The notes under the pieces were generated by a model. It was not told the DNA's origin, ran no database searches, and saw only the letters and a list, made by a program, of their open reading frames with translations. Made by a program: the position numbers and the translations under genes. A DNA stretch of 64,000 nucleotides, taken from NCBI GenBank assembly GCA_943788025.1, contig CALSOR010000002.1, forward strand, positions 1,054,001-1,118,000, written 5' to 3'. Source of the DNA: JABAAE01 sp905480545 (lineage in GTDB: Bacteria > Planctomycetota > Planctomycetia > Pirellulales > Pirellulaceae). Below are positions 8,543 through 16,192 of this stretch, piece by piece. Position 1 is the first letter of the stretch. The number at the start of each line of letters is the position of its first letter.

Positions 8543-9967
8543 TTAGGCGATAATGGGATTGATCAATTCGCCGTGCACATCCGTTAGGCGGAAATCACGG
8601 CCGGCGTATCGGTACGTCAGTTTTTTGTGATCCATGCCTAGCAAGTGGAGCATTGTGGCATGCAAGTCATGAACGCTGGTGGGGTTTTCGACGGCGCGAA
8701 AACCGAATTCATCGGTCGCGCCGTGCGACACGCCGCCCTTTATGCCACCACCCGCCAGCCAACATGTAAATCCATAATGATTGTGGTCCCGTCCATTGAG
8801 CTGCGGTTTTTCTGCCACAGGCGTTCTGCCAAATTCTCCGCCCCACAGAACCAAAGTCGAATCCAACAAGCCACTTTGTTTCAGGTCACCCAGAAATGCT
8901 GCAATGGGACCATCCCAGCTCTTGCCAAGGTTACGATGGTTTTTTTCGATGTCGGCATGATTATCCCAAGGCTGGCCGGCACCGCTCCAAACTTGGATAA
9001 ATCGAACCCCTCGTTCTATCAGGCGTCTGGTGATCAGGAGTTGTCGGCCGTGAATACCATCGCCATACGAGTCACGAACGTACTGAGGCTCTCGGGAAAT
9101 GTCGAACGCATCATCAGCTTCGGACTGCATACGGTACGCCAGTTCAAACGAACTGATTCGCGTTTCGAGTTGAGAGTCACGCATCCTTTTTTTCAGGTGC
9201 TCAGCGTTCAGTTGTTGAACGAGATCAAGTTGCTTTCTCTGTTCACGAGACGTCATCCTTTTGTTCTTGATGTTTTCAATCAAAGCATCGATTGATTGAT
9301 GCGCTGAGTTTATGTAGGTCCCCTGACAGGCCCCTGGCAAAAAGGCACTTCGCCAGTTTCGCGTTGAGACGATCGGGTAGCCATTGGGGCACATTGCGAC
9401 AAATGCAGGGAGGTTTTGATTTTCGGTCCCCAATCCATACGTGACCCAAGATCCAAAGCTGGGGCGAGGGAGTTGACCTGATCCGCAATTCATTAACATC
9501 AGGGAGGGCTCGTGGTTTGGCACTTCGGCGTACATCGATTTTACGATGGCCATATCATCGACAAATTGGCCCGTCTCCTGGAAGATTTCACTAACCCAGT
9601 GTCCAGATTCACCCCGCTGTGTGAACTTGAATGGCGACTTCATCAACCCGCCTGTCAGTCGTTCCGTTCTGAAATTTCCAGAGGGTACGGGCTGACCATG
9701 GTGCTTTGCCAGTTTCGGTTTGTAGTCGAATGTATCCATGTGTGCTGGCCCACCATTCATGAAAAGGTGGACGACACATTTCGCCTTGGGTTCATGGTGG
9801 GGTGGCTGGGGAGCAAGAATATTATCGACACGGATCGGTCGGGCAGCCGCCGAAATTTCTTCATCTGAGAGTAGCGACGCAAGTCCCAGCAAGCCAAATC
9901 CAGTACCGGATCGCGCAAGAAGTTCGCGTCGGGACATGCCACTTGGTAAATCATTGATGTCTGACAT
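8543..9967 (-). CDS. DUF1501 domain protein, Tat-exported
   Basis: A 474-residue member of DUF1501, a family related in fold to alkaline phosphatase/sulfatase proteins and almost always paired in planctomycetes with a PSD1 protein. The N-terminus carries a twin-arginine motif (MSRRELL) followed by a hydrophobic stretch, indicating Tat export. Internal hallmarks include HLFMNGGPAHMDTFD (about 68-82), SMYAEVPNHEPS, VWSGAGQPWDNHADI, LWGGEFGRTP and GRDHNHYGFT near the C-terminus, the last being the family's signature. It starts 70 bp after the PSD1 stop, in the same direction, so the two are probably co-transcribed. ATG 9937 (MSRREL) is an alternative start. Substrate and reaction are unknown for the family. 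Confidence 0.95.
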   Translation of the reverse strand: MSDINDLPSGMSRRELLARSGTGFGLLGLASLLSDEEISAAARPIRVDNILAPQPPHHEPKAKCVVHLFMNGGPAHMDTFDYKPKLAKHHGQPVPSGNFRTERLTGGLMKSPFKFTQRGESGHWVSEIFQETGQFVDDMAIVKSMYAEVPNHEPSLMLMNCGSGQLPRPSFGSWVTYGLGTENQNLPAFVAMCPNGYPIVSTRNWRSAFLPGACQGTYINSAHQSIDALIENIKNKRMTSREQRKQLDLVQQLNAEHLKKRMRDSQLETRISSFELAYRMQSEADDAFDISREPQYVRDSYGDGIHGRQLLITRRLIERGVRFIQVWSGAGQPWDNHADIEKNHRNLGKSWDGPIAAFLGDLKQSGLLDSTLVLWGGEFGRTPVAEKPQLNGRDHNHYGFTCWLAGGGIKGGVSHGATDEFGFRAVENPTSVHDLHATMLHLLGMDHKKLTYRYAGRDFRLTDVHGELINPIIA

Positions 9968-10037
9968 TGGATGTTAAACTCTGGGTGGCTGCGTCGAATA
10001 AGGATTGAATTCGATTATGGAAACTTGGAAAAGATGG

Positions 10038-13000
10038 TTAGTCAATGAATATAAATTCGTTTGTCATCAATAAGGCGTGAACAAAGGATAACCATTTGGA
10101 ATTCTGCTTTCTTTTAAACTGCTTGATTGAATCCCATTCGACCTTGTTTTTTCCCTCAGTCGATATATTGATCGACCAAAGATGCTGGTCATAGCTGATG
10201 TCTCCGTTGAAATCACTGACAAAGTCAATGGTGTCTCCTTTCTTGACCTCGGCCCGCGTGATATTGGTTTCCGCCTGTGACGTGTGAACAGTCCAGGCTC
10301 CCAAGATTCCGGACCGACTGGAAATAATTCTTGCTCGGATTCCGTTTCCCTGAGATGGTTCATGTTTCAAGAGCCCCGCGATCTGGATGGTACAGGTCTT
10401 TGGGGCAACCCATCGACGGACCGAACAGAGTTCCATGGAAGCGCCCGGATGGCTTTCGTCTTTTTTGTGGTAAACCCAGTTCAATTTGGGATCAGGTAAA
10501 GCTGGGCCGCCCTGCCAACGTGTACCCGTGAAATGCTTCAACTCGCGGAATTCAGAAACATGGTTTGCGTCTTCATCGCATGACCCATATCCAAATTTCC
10601 ATGCATTTGGAGTTTGGGTTTTGTCCTCTGACAGATATAGGTTTGCCAATTCACGTTCAGTTGCTGAAGGATTACGAGAAAACACGCACCGATAAAGCGC
10701 GACCATTTTTTCTTCGGCTGTCTTGGCGGATAGGACATCAGGCCGTTGCAAGATTTTTTCGGCACACTGAGTGACGAAATCATGATTCAAGAAAAAAAGT
10801 GCTTGCGCCGGCACGGTTGTCTGTTCTCTTTGTGCACTTGTCGCCGACGCTTCAGGGAAATCGAAACTCCTCAACACACCTGGCATATCCATGCGATCGA
10901 TAAAACCATAGACGGTACGCCGCGGTGTAAAACCGCTGAACAGATTGAAGGGCTTTCCACCGATCTGTCGAGTCAATATCCCGGTCGCGGACAAGAGCGA
11001 ATCACGCATGGGCTCAAACTCGACACGACGACGATTCACCCGCGAATAATATTTGTTGCCCGGATCAATTTGTTTTTGCTGATCTTTTTCGAGGCTGGAT
11101 TGACGATAGGTTTCAGACGTCATGATCAACCTGTGAAGCTTTTTAATTGACCAGTCGTTATCCATAAACCAGCTGGCGAGCCAGTCAAGCAATTGTGGAT
11201 GCGTTGGTGGGGTTCCCTGAACACCAAAATCGCTGGGGGTGGCCACAATTCCAGTTCCAAAATGCTGCCGCCAGATACGATTCACGATCACTCGGGCGGT
11301 AAGAGGATTGTCTTTTGACGCGATCGAATGGGCGAGTTGAAGTCGACCGCTTTGATTGTTGGGAAACTCCGTCTTGATTTTTTCTGTATTGGGGATCGAC
11401 GTTAAAAACTGACGCTTCACCGATTTGCCTTTTCGGTTGGGATTCCCGCGAAGGAAAACAAAAGGCTGATATAATTCATCGGCATCGAGCAGTACCATCG
11501 CACGAGATGGGGCGTGAGGGCCAGACTTGCAAAAATTCTCAACTTCCTTGACTAGCTTTTGATATTCGGCTTGTGTCGGTCGGTCGGGGATCAGATCCAA
11601 AAATCCCCAACCCATGATTCTGGGTAGTGAGGCAGGAGAATTTTTTCCATAAAGGACGTTCGCCAGCGCCATCTGATCGTCGGTTAGCTTTGCCGCATTT
11701 TTTTCGTGCTGTCCCACTACTTCTTGAAAAATTTCGCCGTAAACTCGTGCGACTTCATTCATGTCCTTGGGTACAAGAGATTGAAACCGCTTCGACACGA
11801 TCGGATGAATGCTTGACTTTGGCAGGCCGGTGATTTTTTTGGCCGCCTTGTTTGCGTTTGATTCAAACGAGTCGTCATCAAGTTCCGAATAGATGTGCCA
11901 TACCATCCAGATCGAGTTGTTGTCCTTTTTTGCTTGATTCAAATAAGACTCGTACCTCGATATCACCTTTGGAATAATACTACCCTTGTCGGTGATCGTC
12001 ATGAAGTTTTCCGTTGAAGGATGATCACGCCTTTTGTGAACCGCCATCAAGTATTCCGCAATGCGTGTCCTTGCACCATCGATGATCTGATTGCGTTGTT
12101 TTACAACGAACGAATCAAGGTCGTTCAGGCGTTTCTCCAGTCCGTTTTTGTAATCAAGGTACTCTTTGTGGGTGGGCTCTTTTTCAAACGTGGGTAACAC
12201 CATTGGTTCGTAGGAACTGCGAAAAACGCCGTAGAGTGAATAGTAATCTGCTTGAGGAACAGGGTCGAATTTGTGATCGTGGCATCGGGCACAGGAGACT
12301 GTCAGGCCCATGAATCCACGCATAACCACATCGATTCGGTCATCAATCTGGTCGTGAACGTTATTGACGAATTTAGCGCCGACGGTCAGGAATCCGAGAG
12401 CTGGCAGGTTGACCTTTTCGGATGTCGATCCGGCGAAGTCAGCGGCAATTTGATTAACGATGAATTGATCGTATGGCATGTCACCGTTGAAAGCTCGAAT
12501 CAACCAGTCGCGATAGGTAAATGCCCAGGGATAGTTTTTGTCTTCAAAAAAGACGTAGCCTTTGTTGTCGGCGTAACGTGCGATGTCCATCCAATTCCGG
12601 GCCTGCATCTCGCCGTAACGAGGGGATTTCAATAACTCGTCAAGTAGCCGTGGAACACGGTCTGGCCGTTGGTCTTGAATGAACTTGCTGGCTTGCTCAT
12701 AAGTGGGTCCCATTCCGTGCAGGTCATAATAGGCTCGACGCACAAACGTAAAGTCATCAGCTGTATTGGATTGCGGCAATTTCAGATCGACCAGTCGCTG
12801 GGCAATAAATTGATCAATTTCATTCTGAATCCGATAGCCCTTTGACGCGACGTCCGGTGGGACAGACGCTCTGACCGATTGGAATGCCCAATGTTGGCTC
12901 CAGTCTCGAGATTTTTTGGGTGAAGTTGTCTTCGGCCAGTGAGCGCCATCACGGATCCACTTTTTGATGGCGTCAATCTCGTGATCCGCCAGTTTTTTTG

Positions 13001-13304
13001 ATGGCGGCATTTCAAGATCAGAAGAATATTCGATGGCATCAACGATCAGGCTTTCATCTGGTTTGCCTGGGATCAATGCTGGGCCTGTGTCTCCACCTTT
13101 TAGCATCGATTCAATTTGTTCGACTCGCAACCCCGATTCCTGCTTTTCCTGACCGTGGCATTGAACACAGTGTTTAATCAGGATCGGTCGGACCGATTTT
13201 TCGAAGAACGAAATTTTCTCGCGATCATCAGGCTTGCCTTGGACTGGATGCCCGCACAAGAAGCCAGTAAGAACGGTTATCGAAAAAAGAGCACGAGAAA
13301 GCAT
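10038..13304 (-). CDS. PSD1 / planctomycete cytochrome C domain protein (DUF1549, DUF1553)
   Basis: A 1088-residue exported protein. I chose ATG 13304 because it starts directly with a signal peptide (MLSRALFSITVLTGFLCG); an in-frame GTG at 13391 adds 29 polar residues ahead of it. The PSD1 heme-type motif is C46-V-Q-C49-H50. DUF1549 follows (about 160-380, with RNWMDIARYADNKGYV), and DUF1553 (about 690-950, with ARVIVNRIWRQHFGTG and FDFPEASATS). The final 130 residues form a beta-rich tail with WSINISTEG, possibly an extra binding domain. The family is found with DUF1501 partners and is thought to act at the cell surface; the reaction is not known. The DUF1501 gene follows within 70 bp. This is the most upstream gene of the minus-strand polysaccharide cluster. 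Confidence 0.94.
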   Translation of the reverse strand: MLSRALFSITVLTGFLCGHPVQGKPDDREKISFFEKSVRPILIKHCVQCHGQEKQESGLRVEQIESMLKGGDTGPALIPGKPDESLIVDAIEYSSDLEMPPSKKLADHEIDAIKKWIRDGAHWPKTTSPKKSRDWSQHWAFQSVRASVPPDVASKGYRIQNEIDQFIAQRLVDLKLPQSNTADDFTFVRRAYYDLHGMGPTYEQASKFIQDQRPDRVPRLLDELLKSPRYGEMQARNWMDIARYADNKGYVFFEDKNYPWAFTYRDWLIRAFNGDMPYDQFIVNQIAADFAGSTSEKVNLPALGFLTVGAKFVNNVHDQIDDRIDVVMRGFMGLTVSCARCHDHKFDPVPQADYYSLYGVFRSSYEPMVLPTFEKEPTHKEYLDYKNGLEKRLNDLDSFVVKQRNQIIDGARTRIAEYLMAVHKRRDHPSTENFMTITDKGSIIPKVISRYESYLNQAKKDNNSIWMVWHIYSELDDDSFESNANKAAKKITGLPKSSIHPIVSKRFQSLVPKDMNEVARVYGEIFQEVVGQHEKNAAKLTDDQMALANVLYGKNSPASLPRIMGWGFLDLIPDRPTQAEYQKLVKEVENFCKSGPHAPSRAMVLLDADELYQPFVFLRGNPNRKGKSVKRQFLTSIPNTEKIKTEFPNNQSGRLQLAHSIASKDNPLTARVIVNRIWRQHFGTGIVATPSDFGVQGTPPTHPQLLDWLASWFMDNDWSIKKLHRLIMTSETYRQSSLEKDQQKQIDPGNKYYSRVNRRRVEFEPMRDSLLSATGILTRQIGGKPFNLFSGFTPRRTVYGFIDRMDMPGVLRSFDFPEASATSAQREQTTVPAQALFFLNHDFVTQCAEKILQRPDVLSAKTAEEKMVALYRCVFSRNPSATERELANLYLSEDKTQTPNAWKFGYGSCDEDANHVSEFRELKHFTGTRWQGGPALPDPKLNWVYHKKDESHPGASMELCSVRRWVAPKTCTIQIAGLLKHEPSQGNGIRARIISSRSGILGAWTVHTSQAETNITRAEVKKGDTIDFVSDFNGDISYDQHLWSINISTEGKNKVEWDSIKQFKRKQNSKWLSFVHALLMTNEFIFID

Positions 13305-13624
13305 ATCAGTAATGGCGGTCCAAGAGGTGAGAGTCTTATTATCGCTCTTGCAATTTTGTATTACAACTGAAAATGTAAATGCGAAAACCACTTCGAAGCA
13401 TCAGATGCCAGATGACTTTGTAAATCATTGGAACGGTAAGCACTCCGGCTTGGAAAATTGCGACGGACGTAGGTCTTAAGAAGTCGGGAGAGCAAGGACC
13501 CATTCCCTTGGCCGTCAAATGAAGCAGACGATCGGCATCCGTTCGACCGATGACCTGAAAGCAGGGTAGGCGGCGAGAAACTTGCTGACCTCGGCGATGC
13601 AGTTGGGAAGGTCATTGGAATAAG
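13305..13624. other. intergenic region between PSD1 gene and integrase remnant
   Basis: No intact gene. On the minus strand one frame stays open over about 13440-13620 and reads NDLPNCIAEVSKFLAAYP onward; I do not recognise it, and it lacks a start and a database-like motif, so it may be a decayed fragment beyond the integrase. The promoter for the long minus-strand cluster should lie here. Confidence 0.3.
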
Positions 13625-13962
13625 TCAGATGGCGATGTTTGGCGATGCAGACCATTGCTCAATATCGTGAGGTCGCAGATTTTCGATCTCCAGGCCACAG
13701 TGAGCCGATACAAAATTTTGTAGATGTTGCCGGTACCATTCAAAAGTCGCTTTTGCGCGGTGATTGAAATTCCAGTCGAGGAATTTGTCGATAGCATTGA
13801 ATTCCGTTCGACCGGCTGCCGTTGTTTTGGCATCTGCATCAATACAGAGAACTTTTTGAATGCCTCTTTCTTGTTGCGTCCCAGATTGTGGTGCTTTCCG
13901 GTGATCGTGACACACCAGACCCTACGGTCCTCTCGGAACCACGGTTTTGGTTGTCGTGCCAT
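13625..13962 (-). pseudogene. Tyrosine integrase remnant (frameshifted, truncated)
   Basis: ATG 13962 has a strong Shine-Dalgarno (CTGGAGGG) and begins MARQPKPWFREDRRVWCV, the N-terminal arm-binding style of planctomycete site-specific integrases. This frame is good to about 13850 (ending KKEAFKKFSVLM), after which homology continues in another frame (AGRTEFNAIDKFLDW, then ATFEWYRQHLQNF and LRPHDIEQW), the core-binding SAM-like domain. A single-base indel near a T run at 13853-13857 would explain the shift. The frame ends at 13625 and the catalytic domain with its R-H-R-H-Y residues is absent. It sits on the 3' side of tRNA-Asp in the same orientation, the standard position for an island integrase. 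Recognition is from remembered family patterns, not a search. Confidence 0.8.
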
Positions 13963-14134
13963 TTTTGAACCCTCCAGGAGTAAAAAAAGACAACTGCAAA
14001 GCCGAAGGGTTTTCGTCCACACGTGGAGACGCACGTTATGGGCGATTGCTTGAATGGTACGGAAAAGGGTAGCAACAGAAAAATTCTGTACCGGATTCTG
14101 TACCCAAAACAAAAACTAGGACCAAAGTAAAACG

Positions 14135-14172
14135 AAAAAAGCCCTGTTTTCACGGGAAAAACAGGGCTTTTT
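14135..14172 (-). terminator. Rho-independent terminator after tRNA-Asp
   Basis: On the minus strand the sequence reads a long stem AAAAGCCCTGTTTT / AAAACAGGGCTTTT with loop TCCCGTG and a terminal T run. It begins 6 nt past the tRNA-Asp 3' end. Because A and T runs flank both sides it could work in both directions. Confidence 0.88.
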
Positions 14173-14177
14173 GATAG

Positions 14178-14251
14178 CGACGCTGACGGGACTCGAACCC
14201 GCAACCACTGGATCGACAGTCCAGTACTCTAACCAATTGAGCTACAGCGCC
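14178..14251 (-). tRNA. tRNA-Asp (GTC)
   Basis: Read on the minus strand: acceptor GGCGCTG pairs with CAGCGTC (one G-T wobble), D-arm with AGCTCAATTGGTTAGAGT, anticodon stem ACTGGA/TCCAGT enclosing loop CTGTCGA, so the anticodon is GTC, and T-arm GGTTCGAGTCC. The discriminator is G73, as usual for aspartate tRNAs. CCA is not encoded. A terminator follows at once. The integrase remnant beyond the 3' end suggests this gene served as an attachment site. Confidence 0.96.
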
Positions 14252-14648
14252 ATAGTTGTTTGAAGCTTTCTTCCACGAAACGTCTCAGACGTCCACGTTC
14301 GAAACCAAGAATCCGTCAATTACTCAAACTGAGCAGTCCGTTATTCGAGGAACTGCGTTTTTTCTACTGACGTCTACTTATTCTCGTTAGTTCGCGTGCT
14401 TCAACAGTGCGAACGAAGAATTTAACAATTTATCGTCATTCACACGCTTCTTCAACCGACTTGTGATTTCATTTTGGAAAAAAATGCTCGGATTTCGCTT
14501 GGCAATCGTTGCAACCGGTAATCCTCGGCATAATTGCGATTATTCTGGCATCCCCATACCAAGATCCACGTTCGACATTGCCGATGTTCGCTCTATTGCG
14601 ACTTGCTAACGTTTGCAAATGACCTGTAGTTTGGGATGGAATAAAATT
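14252..14648. other. intergenic region upstream of tRNA-Asp and WD40 gene
   Basis: A divergent intergenic stretch that must contain the promoters of tRNA-Asp (leftward) and of the WD40 gene (rightward). I could not fix a convincing -35/-10 pair for either, and no small gene or RNA is recognisable. Confidence 0.35.
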
Positions 14649-16022
14649 ATGCCTAGCCGCTTTTTGCTAGCTCTTACGCTAATCATCGCTTCTTTTTGCT
14701 CGATTAACGCAAATGAGCCATCGGCGAGGCTGGGTTGGGCCAACCAAAAGATTCAAATCACCATCCAGCGGCAGAATAGCGACGCCGCTATTCCGACGGG
14801 TATTTCAATTCGTAAATCGACCGACGAAATGGCTGTCGTTGGCGACGATCATCTTGTGCGAATCAAAAATCGCAAAACGGGTGAATTAGTTCGTATCTTC
14901 GAGACGCATTCGGATTGGGTTAAGGTTGCAAAGTTTCATCCCGATTCAAAAACGCTGTTTACGGCAGGGGCAGATCGTAAAATCGTAGTTTGGAACGCAG
15001 ACAACCATCATGACTATCATCGTTTTGCCACGGAAAATCGGTCCATTTCGGACCTCGAAATCGATCAAACGGGTCGGTTTCTCGCAACGGTTGGTTTCGA
15101 TTCCACCCTCAATATCTACGAAATTGAGAGTGGGAAGAAAATTCATTCACTTGATTGCCCGTCCCAAGACATGCGGGCGATTGCAATCAATGCCCAACAA
15201 AAAATCGCCGTGGGTGGACGAAATGGCATCATCCGAGTTTTCGACATTGTGACGGGGAAGAAAATCACGGACATGCATCCGCATCAGAAACGGATCCGGG
15301 ATTTGATTTTTACGGATGATTCGACAATCGTAAGCTGCTCGGACGACCTTACCGTTCAGGTCAGTGATCTCGTCTCGTCTTCTTCGAAGCAGTTGTTGAA
15401 GGTTTCGGCCAAACTGCATTCAATTGCCGACCTTGGCGGCGGACAACTTGCGGTTGGTGCCAGCGACAACATGATTCGAATTGCCAGCATCACACAGATG
15501 CGCGAAATTGGTTTCTTAAAAGGGCATACCGGGACGGTATGTGCACTGGAAGTTGATGGAAAAACGTTGATTTCCGGCAGTTTTGATACTCAAATTCGCA
15601 TTTGGACGATTGATGATTCTTTCGTCAAGAAGACGCCCTCGAGCGACCCGACTGCCAGTAGTGATCTCGCCATCAAATCACCAATAAGTGATTCACCAGT
15701 GACCCTATCCACGCCATCATTTCAATCACAAAACTCAGGAGCATCAGGTTTTCAGCCCACGAGTTTTTCAGCAACCGCGTCTTCGATAGATTCGTCGCAA
15801 CGCTCTCCAGCCAAGCAACCTCCATCGCCACGAATTGCAGATCGGTCCACCAGCCGCGTTGTTTCACCAAGCTATCAACCGAATTCGAATTTACTCGCAA
15901 AGCCAGGGTCAACCGGTTTCAAACCGGCGTCTCGCCAGCCGTTCAATTCGAACACCGGTTTTTCGCCAACGCAATCATCATCTAACTTTTCTCCGAGCGT
16001 TGGTTTTGCTGCGACCAAGTAA
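14649..16022 (+). CDS. Exported WD40 repeat protein with Ser/Pro-rich tail
   Basis: A 457-residue protein from ATG 14649, chosen because it begins with a signal peptide (MPSRFLLALTLIIASFC); the frame could start 36 bp earlier. Residues about 40-340 are WD40 repeats forming a beta-propeller, seen in motifs such as AGADRKIVVWN, CSDDLTVQVSD and SGSFDTQIRIWTID. Such propellers are interaction platforms. From about 345 the chain is low-complexity, rich in Ser, Pro, Thr and Gln, with recurring GF-x-P units (SGFQP, TGFKP, TGFSP) to the end; this is likely a disordered linker or wall-associated tail. It is followed after 170 bp by the LEPR-XLL giant protein on the same strand. Partner and role are unknown. 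Confidence 0.85.
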   Translation: MPSRFLLALTLIIASFCSINANEPSARLGWANQKIQITIQRQNSDAAIPTGISIRKSTDEMAVVGDDHLVRIKNRKTGELVRIFETHSDWVKVAKFHPDSKTLFTAGADRKIVVWNADNHHDYHRFATENRSISDLEIDQTGRFLATVGFDSTLNIYEIESGKKIHSLDCPSQDMRAIAINAQQKIAVGGRNGIIRVFDIVTGKKITDMHPHQKRIRDLIFTDDSTIVSCSDDLTVQVSDLVSSSSKQLLKVSAKLHSIADLGGGQLAVGASDNMIRIASITQMREIGFLKGHTGTVCALEVDGKTLISGSFDTQIRIWTIDDSFVKKTPSSDPTASSDLAIKSPISDSPVTLSTPSFQSQNSGASGFQPTSFSATASSIDSSQRSPAKQPPSPRIADRSTSRVVSPSYQPNSNLLAKPGSTGFKPASRQPFNSNTGFSPTQSSSNFSPSVGFAATK

Positions 16023-16058
16023 TTGTGAAGCTGATCGATGTTGTGAAGCTGATCGATG
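16023..16058. repeat. Perfect 18-bp tandem duplication
   Basis: Two perfect back-to-back copies of ttgtgaagctgatcgatg directly after the WD40 stop codon. No function is evident; a recent slippage duplication is the simplest explanation. Confidence 0.9.
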
Positions 16059-16192
16059 GCGATTCAAACACTTGAGTGAAATCCTCTCCAATCGATGCAA
16101 ATAGAGCAAATTAGCTAATTCGAAGTGATTGATCAGGACGATCAATTCAAAGATCAAGATCAAATACGATTTATAAATCAAGGAGGATTTGT

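Noticed and set aside
8645..9295. Plus-strand frame of 216 codons opposite the DUF1501 gene
   Set aside because: The minus-strand product carries the complete family signature; the plus-strand one has no recognisable feature.
13361..13615. Minus-strand frame beyond the integrase remnant as a gene
   Set aside because: Ser/Arg-rich composition typical of a shadow frame; an adjacent frame looks more protein-like but has no start, so at most a decayed fragment.
1..14177. Second copy of the tRNA-Asp 3' end marking the far island boundary
   Set aside because: I scanned for the gggactcgaaccc core and saw no second copy inside the window; the boundary, if any, is outside.
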